Source: Aquibacillus albus (GTDB taxonomy: Bacteria; Bacillota; Bacilli; Bacillales; Amphibacillaceae). From it: a DNA stretch of 44,652 nucleotides. A program made the position numbers and the translations under genes. The notes beneath the pieces are model-generated. The model worked only from the letters and a program-made list of their open reading frames with translations, was not told the DNA's origin and searched no databases. This document shows, one piece after another, positions 18,159 through 26,473 of this stretch (within the stretch, counting starts at the first letter, position 1; each line of letters opens with the position of its first letter). The stretch lies in the NCBI RefSeq assembly GCF_016908325.1, contig NZ_JAFBDR010000032.1, forward strand, positions 1 to 44,652, read 5' to 3'.

Positions 18159-21014
18159 ATGTTGTTACTTATTTTACGAAAAATGCTCAACAATCGTTGG
18201 CTCGTTGGTAGCTTGTTTCTGGGCTTGGTCATTACCGTTTCCCTTGTTTCGAGTATTCCAACCTATACTTCAAGTATCCTACATAAATTATTGATAAAGG
18301 AGCTAGAGCAACACCAAATTGATCATGAGGAATTTCCTGGTACGTTTACTTATTCATTGTCTTTTCCGAGTGACGATAAAAGCAACATTTTGGATGTCTT
18401 TGAAAAAGTAGAAGCATACGATCATTCCATGATGGATGAAGTGGAAGTACCAATTCTTGCAGACGTAACGATTTTAACGACAGACCCGATGCTCGTTTCG
18501 CGAACGAATGAGAAGAAGGAAATAAATCCAGATACGTCTGACTATGGCAGAGTGACAGCATTAAACGATTTACAAAAACATGTAACGATAGTGGACGGAA
18601 GGTTTCCTAGCGCGGAGCCTGAGGATGATGTTTATGAGGTATTAGTGACAGAAAAAGGTTTGGCGGATCGTGATATGGTATTGGATACCATCTTTTTAGC
18701 AAGCAGGGGTAATACGGAAATTTTAATAAAACCAGTTGGAGTTTTCCAAGCAAAGGATGAAAGAGATCCTTATTGGATGGGATCTGTTTCTCGGTATAAT
18801 CAAGATTTTTTAGTGCCGGATGAGTTGTTTCGAGAAAATTTCCTTCAAGAGGGTGATCACTTACTCGCTAACGTAAGGTTTTCTACTGCTTTTGATTATC
18901 AACAGATTACCGTTGAGAATAGTAGCCAAATAAGAAGCCTTGAAGATCGAGTGCGTGCGTTTACGGATGAGCATACGGATGATGCTATCATGTATGTAAA
19001 CTTCCCAATGGATCGGATACTACTAAACTTTCATCGCCAAAGTGAACAGTTAACTACGATGCTTTGGTCACTTAATATTCCGATATTAATCATGCTTGCG
19101 ATTTACTTGTTTATGGTATCGAGATTAATTGTTGATCGCCAATTAAATGAGATTGCTGTTTTAAGAAGTAGAGGGGCAAAGCGCTCTCAGATTCTCATGA
19201 TTTATTTAGTAGAAGTAAGTTTACTTGGTGTAATAGCATTAATCATCGGTCCTTATCTTGGGTTGATGCTAGTCAAAGTGCTTGGTGCTGCAAACGGATT
19301 TTTAGACTTTGTTCAACGTTCCTCCCTAGACGTACAATTAATCAATGGGTCTTATATGTATGCCTTATGGGCTGTAATTGCTTCCATTTTTATGGTTATG
19401 ATTCCAGTGATTCAAGCGACAAGTCAAAGCATTGTAAATCGTAAGCAGCAGTCGGCGAGGTTAGTTGGAACAGCCGTTTGGCATAAGTTTTTTCTGGACT
19501 TTGTTTTGTTAGCTCTTGCTTGGTATGGATGGTGGCGATACCAAACACGCCAGGAAGAGTTACTTAACGTATCAGGTGGCATGTTTTCCGTTGATCCTTT
19601 TTTGTTTTTCGTTCCAGCATTATTTATTATTGGGTTAGGATTACTTTGTTTGCGAATATACCCATGGCTGATGAAAGCAATCTACTTACTTGGCCGGAAA
19701 TATTGGTCATTGTCCCTGTACAGTACATTGGTTCAGGTTAGCAGGTCTTCCAGGCAGTATCAATTTTTCATGCTGTTTCTTGTGATGACTATTTCTGTTG
19801 GTGTGTTTAGTGCCAGTGCAGCAAGAACGATTAACACGAATCTAGAAGAACAGCTTTACTATGAAAATGGAGCGGATATTACGCTAGAAGTTCGCTGGGA
19901 AAGTGAAGCATCTTCGTTTACTCCGAGTACACCGGCAGGACAGAACCAGGGGCAAGCAGCAGAATCAGCAATAGGAGAAACACAAACGTCTGTGTCCTAT
20001 GCAGAACCTCCTTTTGATCCATTTGTTAATCTAACAGGAGTGGAGCGAGCAACAAAAGTTTTTCAGCATGATAACGTTATTGCTGAAGCAAAAGGGAAGA
20101 GTGCGTATTCCGCTGATTTAATGGGAATCGAACCAAAGGCCTTTGGTGAAACTGCCTGGTTTAAGCCGCAGTTATTGCCACATCACTGGTTTGAATATTT
20201 AAACCTGTTAGCTGCTGAACCGAGTGCTGTTTTGATCTCTGAATCTATCGCTTCTAAGCTAGGAGTTAGTGAAGGCGATTATCTGTCGATGCGGTGGGAT
20301 TCTTCCGAGCAAGCGGAATTTATTGTCTATGGAATTATTGACTATTGGCCGTCCTTTCACCCAAATAGGGAAGAGGAGGAAGAAGAAACATCAACTTTAA
20401 TTGTTGCTAATTTACCTTATGTACAAAATATGATGGGACTTGAGCCGTATGATGTTTGGTTAAACGTGGATGATGGTGTTTTGAGAGAAAATCTTTATCA
20501 AGAAATTAGAAGCCATCGAATTCCGGTGGTAAAGATGAATGATGTTTATCCGGATATTGTTGATCTGAAAAATAGTGCGTTTTTATTGGGATTGAATGGT
20601 ACATTAACGTTAGGATTTCTTATTTCTATATTGATTACGTTTATAGGCTTTTTGTTGTATTGGATACTAACGTTAAAGTCTCGTGTTCTCCAGTATGGTA
20701 TCTATCGTGCAATGGGCATATCACTGAAGCAATTAGTCGGAATACTTACGTGGGAACAGTTATTTACATCAGGACTGACCTGTTTATTAGGAATTATTAT
20801 TGGTGGTGTCACTAGTCAATTGTTTGTTCCATTATTTCAGCTGTCGTTTGATCCAAAGGAACAAGTGCCACCATTCCAGGTTATTTTTGATGCGAGTGAT
20901 GAAATGAAAATCTATTTCTTTATTTTGTTCATGCTAACCATTGGTTTAACGATCCTACTGATTTTGCTAAAACGAATCCGTGTTCACCAGGCTATTAAGT
21001 TAGGAGAGGATTAA
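18159..21014 (+). CDS. Large FtsX-type ABC permease
   Basis: A 951-residue membrane protein with about ten predicted segments. One near residues 11-30 is followed by an external domain of about 270 residues. A block of five to six segments follows (about 303-557), then a second external domain (about 560-805) and three final segments (about 808-840, 867-893, 918-938). The blocks around IAVLRSRGAKRSQI and YGIYRAMGISLKQL are the two FtsX repeats. The second external domain holds a Gln/Ala/Ser-rich linker (about residues 592-612) and an acidic run, EEEEEETS. Such twin-FtsX proteins export or extract envelope substrates or sense antimicrobial peptides; the substrate here is unknown. It is flanked by an ATPase on either side. 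Confidence 0.88.
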   Translation: MLLLILRKMLNNRWLVGSLFLGLVITVSLVSSIPTYTSSILHKLLIKELEQHQIDHEEFPGTFTYSLSFPSDDKSNILDVFEKVEAYDHSMMDEVEVPILADVTILTTDPMLVSRTNEKKEINPDTSDYGRVTALNDLQKHVTIVDGRFPSAEPEDDVYEVLVTEKGLADRDMVLDTIFLASRGNTEILIKPVGVFQAKDERDPYWMGSVSRYNQDFLVPDELFRENFLQEGDHLLANVRFSTAFDYQQITVENSSQIRSLEDRVRAFTDEHTDDAIMYVNFPMDRILLNFHRQSEQLTTMLWSLNIPILIMLAIYLFMVSRLIVDRQLNEIAVLRSRGAKRSQILMIYLVEVSLLGVIALIIGPYLGLMLVKVLGAANGFLDFVQRSSLDVQLINGSYMYALWAVIASIFMVMIPVIQATSQSIVNRKQQSARLVGTAVWHKFFLDFVLLALAWYGWWRYQTRQEELLNVSGGMFSVDPFLFFVPALFIIGLGLLCLRIYPWLMKAIYLLGRKYWSLSLYSTLVQVSRSSRQYQFFMLFLVMTISVGVFSASAARTINTNLEEQLYYENGADITLEVRWESEASSFTPSTPAGQNQGQAAESAIGETQTSVSYAEPPFDPFVNLTGVERATKVFQHDNVIAEAKGKSAYSADLMGIEPKAFGETAWFKPQLLPHHWFEYLNLLAAEPSAVLISESIASKLGVSEGDYLSMRWDSSEQAEFIVYGIIDYWPSFHPNREEEEEETSTLIVANLPYVQNMMGLEPYDVWLNVDDGVLRENLYQEIRSHRIPVVKMNDVYPDIVDLKNSAFLLGLNGTLTLGFLISILITFIGFLLYWILTLKSRVLQYGIYRAMGISLKQLVGILTWEQLFTSGLTCLLGIIIGGVTSQLFVPLFQLSFDPKEQVPPFQVIFDASDEMKIYFFILFMLTIGLTILLILLKRIRVHQAIKLGED

Positions 21015-21015
21015 C

Positions 21016-21909
21016 ATGATAGAATGCCAGAACCTAGTGAAAATTTATAAAGTTGCTGATGAGTTAGAAGTTATGGCATTACAGGGACTCGATTTAACCG
21101 TTGATAAAGGGGAGTTGATGGGAATTATTGGAAGTAGTGGTAGCGGGAAATCAACACTACTAAACATGTTGGGAGGATTGGATCGTCCATCAGCAGGAAA
21201 ATTAATAATAGATGGTAAAAATTTATTGCAAATGTCGGATAAAGCACTTGTTCAATATAAATTAGAGACAGTTGGGTTTGTATGGCAAAACAATGCGCGT
21301 AATCTCATTCCTTATTTAACAGCAAGACAAAATGTTGAATTGCCAATGTTATTAAAGGGAAAACGAAAAAAAGAATGGGCTACAGAGCTATTAGAGCTTG
21401 TTGGACTAGGCAATCGATTAAATAATCGTTTAAGTGAACTGTCAGGAGGAGAGCAGCAACGGGTTGCAATCGCGATTGCCTTGGCTAATAAACCACAGCT
21501 TTTGTTAGCGGATGAGCCTACAGGGAATGTTGATACAAAGACAGCAGATATTATTCTTGACCTGTTCCGTAAGCTTAATCGGGAGCTTGGTGTTACGATT
21601 GTTATCGTTACCCATGATATGCAGCTTACACAAAAAATGGACCGGGTAGTTGCGATTCGTGATGGTAGAACTTCTAGTGAGATATTAAGCCGTAAATATT
21701 TTGATGAAGCAATCATTGATGATTCAGAGTATGAGCAGGAGCATTCACATGTTGAGCTTGCTGTTCTGGACCAAGCAGGACGCTTACAAATTCCACGAGA
21801 TTATTTAGAAGCGGTTGGATTTGAACCGGAAAACAATAAGGTACAAATAGAATTACAGGATGGAAGGATTGTGCTACTAAATCCAAAAGAGATACAAAAA
21901 GTAACTTGA
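21016..21909 (+). CDS. ABC ATPase, MacB/LolD type, with C-terminal AbrB-like domain
   Basis: A 297-residue ATPase; the usual length is about 230. The ABC part has Walker A GSSGSGKST, the signature LSGGEQQRVA, Walker B LLLADEPTGNVD and switch VTHD. After residue 230 comes an acidic linker (IIDDSEYEQEH). Residues 246-295 follow the SpoVT/AbrB swapped-hairpin pattern: LAVLDQAGRLQIPRDYLEAV, then KVQIELQDGRIVLLNP. In AbrB proteins this fold dimerises and usually binds DNA; here it could instead dimerise the ATPases or bind a regulator. I have a weak memory of similar tails on actinobacterial ATPases, so the architecture may not be unique. It starts one base after the permease stop, so the genes are coupled. 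Confidence 0.88.
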   Translation: MIECQNLVKIYKVADELEVMALQGLDLTVDKGELMGIIGSSGSGKSTLLNMLGGLDRPSAGKLIIDGKNLLQMSDKALVQYKLETVGFVWQNNARNLIPYLTARQNVELPMLLKGKRKKEWATELLELVGLGNRLNNRLSELSGGEQQRVAIAIALANKPQLLLADEPTGNVDTKTADIILDLFRKLNRELGVTIVIVTHDMQLTQKMDRVVAIRDGRTSSEILSRKYFDEAIIDDSEYEQEHSHVELAVLDQAGRLQIPRDYLEAVGFEPENNKVQIELQDGRIVLLNPKEIQKVT

Positions 21910-22028
21910 AGGGCTAATTTTTAAATACATTACATTTCAAGTCATGTTTTTTAACTCGATACGTAATTTTATTGGTTATATGTTAGAAAATCAGTGGAAT
22001 GTAGTTGGATGAAATGATTTTATAATAA

Positions 22029-22085
22029 ATGTTGTTAGATAATATAACAACATCTCTTGACTGTAATGAGATAATTAAATAGAAT
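22029..22085 (+). promoter_or_regulatory. Promoter of the MpsC-like gene with an upstream inverted repeat
   Basis: TTGACT (22057-22062) and TAGAAT (22080-22085) are 17 bp apart. Just upstream, ATGTTGTTA and TAACAACAT (22029-22053) form a perfect 9-bp inverted repeat with a 7-base loop, a candidate operator or a weak terminator of the cassette before it. The 21910-22223 interval shows nothing else. Confidence 0.55.
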
Positions 22086-22223
22086 ATTAGATAAGAAAAG
22101 AAGATTTAAATACAGTAATTAGTTTTGTAAGTAGATAACGTTTATTGCATATACACAAATCAATGAATCTATTAGTCGAAGAATAATTCAAACTAAAAAT
22201 ATAATGCCAATGAAGGAGTGTCT

Positions 22224-22592
22224 ATGGAAGAAACACTATCGTTGACAGCTCTGAAGCAAGAGATTATTCGGGTTTATAACTCTATTAACCAAGAGGTATT
22301 TAGTATAGGTATTAGTTCACATAGGATTGAAATTCTTGGTGACAAGGTTTTAATCTTTGTGAATCATAAACGAATACCTGCTCTTAAATCGTTAGATACG
22401 AGCAAAAGAGAGTTAACAAGATTGGTTGATAGAAGTTTAATGGAAGTAACTATCGATAAGCTCGCTGACGAGTTGTTTAAATTGATTGGTATTCCAATTG
22501 AAACAATTCTTAAGGATTATGATCCTTATTCGCAAAAAGCGGTAACGGTCATATACTTTAAGGAACCTCTTAAAGAGAGGTATAGTGATTAA
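22224..22592 (+). CDS. MpsC-like DUF2294 protein
   Basis: A small soluble protein of 122 residues. The pattern LKQEIIRVYNSINQEVF, then KVLIFVNHKRIPALKSLD, LVDRSLMEV and ILKDYDPYSQKAVTVIYF is that of DUF2294, the family of MpsC, which in Staphylococcus accompanies the MpsAB cation/bicarbonate transport system. Stand-alone copies are common in Bacillaceae and their role is unclear. No MpsA or MpsB gene is nearby. The ATG at 22224 lies 5 bases after AAGGAG; a GTG at 22218 overlaps that site. Its own promoter and a following terminator make it a single-gene unit. Confidence 0.78.
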   Translation: MEETLSLTALKQEIIRVYNSINQEVFSIGISSHRIEILGDKVLIFVNHKRIPALKSLDTSKRELTRLVDRSLMEVTIDKLADELFKLIGIPIETILKDYDPYSQKAVTVIYFKEPLKERYSD

Positions 22593-22635
22593 TGATTAGC
22601 AGGTAGGTAAGCCAATATGAGTTAGGCTTAAAGAC

Positions 22636-22706
22636 CGCTTATCATGAATACACATCAGGTTATGGTTTTAATCCTGAGGTATCCATGATATGCGGTCTTT
22701 TTTATA
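22636..22706 (+). terminator. Long imperfect hairpin terminator after the MpsC-like gene
   Basis: AAAGACCGC and GCGGTCTTT close an arm of about 30 bp that continues inward with mismatches (TATCATG / CATGATA and CATCAGG / CCTGAG) around a TATGGTTTTAA loop. TTTTTTA follows. A small preceding hairpin (TAAGCC/GGCTTA) adds structure. It could serve as an attenuator for the genes downstream, but I recognise no riboswitch in it. Confidence 0.75.
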
Positions 22707-22730
22707 TATCCTTGGAAAGGAGGAGGAAGA

Positions 22731-22880
22731 ATGACAAGTTGAAATGAATCTTCTCAGAATGGAAGGGGAAGTTCGTGATTTCTAACTGCAAAATAATGGA
22801 CAAGAAAGGCTACAGCAGTATCTAGTTCCTGATTACAAGGAGAATAGAGAGACAAGCAGTATTTTGAACGTAAAAGATTA
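22731..22880 (+). pseudogene. Broken small gene ahead of the ABC importer
   Basis: A very strong site, AAAGGAGGAGGAAGA, precedes ATG ACA AGT TGA, so translation stops after three codons. One frame over, the sequence reads VEMNLLRMEGEVRDF, an in-frame TAA, then LQNNGQERLQQYLVPDYKEN and a final stop at 22880. One missing base and one nonsense change would reconcile this with a reading frame of about 48 codons. I do not recognise the product. It suggests a decayed gene at the head of the importer operon. Confidence 0.45.
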
Positions 22881-22906
22881 ATTATAAAATAACAAGGGGG
22901 ATAATC

Positions 22907-24028
22907 ATGAATTCATTCAAAAAATTTAATAAGCTGTTTGTTGTTTGTTTTATTGTATTTGCGGTATTTTTGGCAGGTTGCAATAGTAACTCACAAGATT
23001 CAAGTGCAAATGAAGCCGCTGCTGCTCAAGATGAGGAAACGGATCAATCCTCAAGTTCTGCTAATGAAGAGACAGCAGATCAATCTTCAACGACAACAAA
23101 TGAAGGAAAAGAAGTAGTCGAAGAGGTAACGGTCCGTTACTCTGAGGTACTCCGATCGATTTTTTATGCACCGAGTTATGTAGCAATGGGATTAGGATAT
23201 TTTGAAGAGGAAGGAATCATTCTAGATATGGTTACTTCACAAGGCTCCGATAAAGGGGCAGCAGCAATCTTATCGGACACAGCAGATGTTGCATTGGTTG
23301 GTCCTGAAACAACCATATTCGTTAATAAAGAGGAAGGTTCAAAAAAGGTAAAAGTATTTTATCAATTGACAAGAACAGATGGATCCTTCCTACTTTCGAG
23401 AGATGAAATGGATAACTTTGATTGGTCACAGTTGAATGGAAAAACTGTTCTCGGTTGGAGACCTGGCAGTGCGCCACAAATGGTCATGGCTACACTGATT
23501 GAGGAAAAAGGACTAGATACAGAAGTAGTGACAAATATCGGTGCTCCGGCGTTAGCGGGTGCATTCCAGAATGGACAAGGTGATTACATTCAAGTATTTG
23601 AACCAGTAGCATCCCAGCTGATTTCATCCGGAAATGCTTATTATGCAGCATCTGTCGGTGAAGCAATCGGTGAATTTCCGTATACTTCGTTCATTGCATC
23701 AGATGAATACATTGCTGAAAATCCGAATGTCATTCAAAGATGGACAAATGCAGTGTATAAAGCTAGGTTATGGGTCGAGGAGCACTACCCGGAAGAAGTA
23801 GCAGAGGTTATTGCGCCATACTTTGAAGGTACGGACAAGGAGTTGCTTACCATGTCTGTTGAACGATACATGAATCAAGATACTTGGCCTTTAAATCCGG
23901 TGATGACTACTGATCAATATGAAATATTGGAAAACACACTAGTGGAATTTGACCTTGTTGGAGAAGATGAACGTGTTCCTTATGAAGAAGCTGTGGAACC
24001 GGCTTTCGCTGAGGAAGTAAAAGAATAA
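22907..24028 (+). CDS. ABC importer binding lipoprotein, NMT1/THI5-SsuA type
   Basis: An extracellular binding protein of 373 residues. The lipoprotein signal ends at FLAGCN (lipidated Cys near residue 25). A Ser/Glu/Thr/Asn-rich linker to about residue 70 contains the imperfect repeat ETDQSSSSANE / ETADQSSTTTNE. The mature part (VRYSEVLRSIFYAPSYVAMGLGYF, then ALVGPETT near 135 and GWRPGSAPQMVM near 185) follows the NMT1/THI5-like fold, whose members bind nitrate, sulfonates, thiamine pyrimidine precursors and similar small molecules. The following amidohydrolase hints at a ureido- or pyrimidine-derived ligand, which is inference. CAAGGGGGA precedes the ATG. Confidence 0.88.
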   Translation: MNSFKKFNKLFVVCFIVFAVFLAGCNSNSQDSSANEAAAAQDEETDQSSSSANEETADQSSTTTNEGKEVVEEVTVRYSEVLRSIFYAPSYVAMGLGYFEEEGIILDMVTSQGSDKGAAAILSDTADVALVGPETTIFVNKEEGSKKVKVFYQLTRTDGSFLLSRDEMDNFDWSQLNGKTVLGWRPGSAPQMVMATLIEEKGLDTEVVTNIGAPALAGAFQNGQGDYIQVFEPVASQLISSGNAYYAASVGEAIGEFPYTSFIASDEYIAENPNVIQRWTNAVYKARLWVEEHYPEEVAEVIAPYFEGTDKELLTMSVERYMNQDTWPLNPVMTTDQYEILENTLVEFDLVGEDERVPYEEAVEPAFAEEVKE

Positions 24029-24087
24029 AACGGATAAGTGATTGTTCAAAAGTCGGTGGCAAAGTCTAAAAAAGGGGAGATTTACTA

Positions 24088-24858
24088 ATGGCTCAAATCG
24101 AACTAAATGATGTATGCCTGCGCTACTTTACCATTAATGAAGAAACAGAGGCTCTTCGGAACGTAAACCTTTCTGTCGATGAGGGTGAATTTATCAGTAT
24201 AGTTGGACCGAGCGGATGTGGGAAAAGCACGTTGCTTTCCCTCGTTTCCGGTGTTATCAAGCCGACAGAGGGAGAAGTGACTTTATTTGGAGAAAAATTA
24301 AAGGAGACTTCTGATCGTATCGGATATATGCTGCAGAATGATCATTTATTTGAATGGAGAAACGTCTTGAACAATCTTTTAGTTGGTGCAGAAATTCGTG
24401 GAATAAATAGGAAAGAAGCAAAAGAGAGAGCATTAGATTTATTAAATCGATACGGTATGGGAGACTTTGCTCATCATAGTCCAAAACAGCTCTCTGGAGG
24501 AATGAGGCAACGTGTGGCTTTGATTCGGACGTTGGTAATTCAGCCGGAGATACTACTACTCGATGAACCCTTTTCCGCTCTAGATTATCAAACAAGATTG
24601 ACTTTATCTGATGAAATCTCCACTATTCTGCGTGAACAAAAGAAAACAGTAGTACTAGTTACACATGATATATCAGAAGCTATCGCGATGGCTGATCGGG
24701 TGATTGTCATGTCTAAGCGGCCAAGTTTTGTAAAAAGGGATTACAAAATCTCTTTTGCTGGTGGTCGTCCTTCTCCATTCTATACAAGACAAGCTCCAGA
24801 ATATAATGATTATTTTAACGAGATATGGAAGGAGTTAGAGGAACATGTCCATGCCTAA
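24088..24858 (+). CDS. ABC importer ATPase (SsuB/TauB/NrtD type)
   Basis: The 256-residue energy-coupling subunit of the importer. Walker A is GPSGCGKST near residue 39, the Q-loop reads GYMLQNDHLFEWRN, the signature is LSGGMRQRVAL and Walker B is ILLLDEPFSALD. The Trp in the FEWRN segment and the C-terminal region (ISFAGGRPSPFYTRQAPEYN) are typical of nitrate/taurine-type ATPases. GGGGAG precedes the ATG. The last 14 bases overlap the permease gene, so the two are coupled. Confidence 0.92.
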   Translation: MAQIELNDVCLRYFTINEETEALRNVNLSVDEGEFISIVGPSGCGKSTLLSLVSGVIKPTEGEVTLFGEKLKETSDRIGYMLQNDHLFEWRNVLNNLLVGAEIRGINRKEAKERALDLLNRYGMGDFAHHSPKQLSGGMRQRVALIRTLVIQPEILLLDEPFSALDYQTRLTLSDEISTILREQKKTVVLVTHDISEAIAMADRVIVMSKRPSFVKRDYKISFAGGRPSPFYTRQAPEYNDYFNEIWKELEEHVHA

Positions 24859-25738
24859 TAGAGAAGTTAATAATTTTTCGAGTCAGATGGCTACAGAAGC
24901 TGTAAAACAATCCAATGAACAAGAAAAACATCAAACGCCCTCCTATAGTAATAAATATTTGGATTTTTTAAAAAGACAAAGAAATAAAAATTTAAAAATT
25001 CAATTGACCCGATTATTAGTGTTGGTAGGAGTATTAGTCTTATGGGAGTTATCGGCCGTTTTTCAATGGGCTGATCCCATGTTAACAAGCAGGCCTTCGC
25101 AAATTGTGTCCTCCTTTGTTGAAATGGTTACAACAGGAACAATTTTCCAACACTTATGGATAACGAGTTTAGAAACAGTTATTGGCTTCGTGCTATCCAT
25201 GACGCTAGGTATTATCATTGCAATTGGATTTTGGTGGTCGTCTTTTTGGTCTAATGTAATGGAACCTTATGTAGTAGTCCTTAATGCATTGCCGAAAGTA
25301 GCACTTGGCCCTATTTTTTATATCTGGCTAGGAGATCGCTTATCCATTTACGGTATGGCTATTGCCATTTCTATCATTGTAACAATCATCATGATAGAAT
25401 CCGGGTTCAAAGAGATAACGAAGTCCAAAATGAAGCTTATGGAATCACTAGGAGCAACCCGTTGGCAAATGCTTAAAATGGTTTTATTGCCTGCTAGTAT
25501 CCCGAACTTTGTAGCGACAATGAAAGTAAATGTTGGTTTAACACTAGTGGGTGTAATTATGGGTGAATTTTTATCCTCGAAGGCAGGGTTAGGATATTTA
25601 ATTATCTATGGCGGCCAAGTGTTCCAAATGGACTTAGTTATGACAAGTATCGTTCTGTTGGCAGTTTTATCAGCAATTCTATATGGAATGGTGAACCTTA
25701 TCGGAAAATTTTTGAAAAAACAGTATCAATTTGATTGA
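24845..25738 (+). CDS. ABC importer permease (SsuC/TauC type)
   Basis: A 297-residue membrane subunit. A polar N-terminal stretch of about 55 residues precedes about six membrane segments, beginning at LLVLVGVLVLWELSAVF. The ATPase-docking EAA region is MKLMESLGATRWQMLKMVLLP near residue 200, and FLSSKAGLGYLI follows, a strong signature of the sulfonate/nitrate permease group. Its start overlaps the end of the ATPase gene. An ATG two codons later (24851) is equally possible. Confidence 0.92.
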   Translation: MSMPNREVNNFSSQMATEAVKQSNEQEKHQTPSYSNKYLDFLKRQRNKNLKIQLTRLLVLVGVLVLWELSAVFQWADPMLTSRPSQIVSSFVEMVTTGTIFQHLWITSLETVIGFVLSMTLGIIIAIGFWWSSFWSNVMEPYVVVLNALPKVALGPIFYIWLGDRLSIYGMAIAISIIVTIIMIESGFKEITKSKMKLMESLGATRWQMLKMVLLPASIPNFVATMKVNVGLTLVGVIMGEFLSSKAGLGYLIIYGGQVFQMDLVMTSIVLLAVLSAILYGMVNLIGKFLKKQYQFD

Positions 25739-25762
25739 TGGGTGTTCTTAAGATATATAGCC

Positions 25763-25783
25763 AGGGGAGATTAGGACTCCCCT
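25763..25783 (+). other. mRNA hairpin between permease and amidohydrolase genes
   Basis: AGGGGAG and CTCCCCT pair across a 7-base loop. There is no T-run, so readthrough is expected; it may set mRNA stability. Confidence 0.5.
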
Positions 25784-25814
25784 TACAGCAAAATCAAAAG
25801 GGATGGTGTTCAGA

Positions 25815-26438
25815 TTGTTAAATTATAAACAGGTAGACCCAACACATACGGCATTAGTCATTGTAGATGTACAAAATGACTATTGCGATTCAAAAGGCAA
25901 TTTGGGAAAACAGGGATTAGACATTAGCATGGTTGATGAGATGATTGCTCCATTAGCAGAAACAGTTGCTCAAGCAAGAGAAAATGAGGTACCAATTATT
26001 TTTATCCAAACGATTCATGAACCAAGCACAGATTCTGTAACGTGGGCAAATCGATTAAGGGATGCCAACCAGGAAGGGATATGTCGGAAAGATACATGGG
26101 GTGCTGAATTCTATAAAATAAAGCCGAAAAAGGAGGATATTATTGTAATTAAACACCGGTATAGCGCATTTATCAATACGAGGCTTGATTCAGTATTACG
26201 AAGCTTAAATATAAAATCATTAATTGTGACTGGTGTTAGCACAAACGTTTGTGTGGAATCAACCGCTCGTGATGGATTTATGCTTGACTATGATATCGTT
26301 TTGTTATCTGATTGTACCGCTGCATACTCTAAAGAGGCTTATGAGATGACGTTAAAAAATATTGATCAATACTTTGGTTCCGTTTGTGAATCAAAGGATG
26401 TGATTGAAAGCTGGCACGCACTAGAAAAAACTTCATAA
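25815..26438 (+). CDS. Isochorismatase-fold amidohydrolase, RutB/biuret hydrolase-like
   Basis: A cytosolic cysteine hydrolase of 207 residues. The catalytic triad of the fold is present: Asp18 (VIVDVQNDYC), Lys113 (VIKHRYSAF) and Cys146 (VSTNVCVEST), with the non-proline cis-peptide segment GVSTN. The run HRYSAFINTRLDSVLRSLNI and CVESTARDGFMLDYD resemble RutB (ureidoacrylate amidohydrolase) and its biuret and N-carbamoyl relatives more than true isochorismatases. It probably releases ammonia and CO2 from a carbamoyl or ureido compound imported by the preceding ABC genes. The TTG at 25815 is preferred over an ATG at 25803 because the purine-rich site AAAGGGATGG would otherwise be inside the gene. 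Confidence 0.85.
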   Translation: MLNYKQVDPTHTALVIVDVQNDYCDSKGNLGKQGLDISMVDEMIAPLAETVAQARENEVPIIFIQTIHEPSTDSVTWANRLRDANQEGICRKDTWGAEFYKIKPKKEDIIVIKHRYSAFINTRLDSVLRSLNIKSLIVTGVSTNVCVESTARDGFMLDYDIVLLSDCTAAYSKEAYEMTLKNIDQYFGSVCESKDVIESWHALEKTS

Positions 26439-26473
26439 CTTCTTAGCACAGTATATAAAGCAGGTGTCTGTAA

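Noticed and set aside
22636-22706. Riboswitch ahead of the NMT1-type importer (TPP or ykkC/guanidine class)
   Set aside because: The conserved TPP and ykkC motifs are absent. The structure is one long hairpin with a T-run, best read as a terminator.
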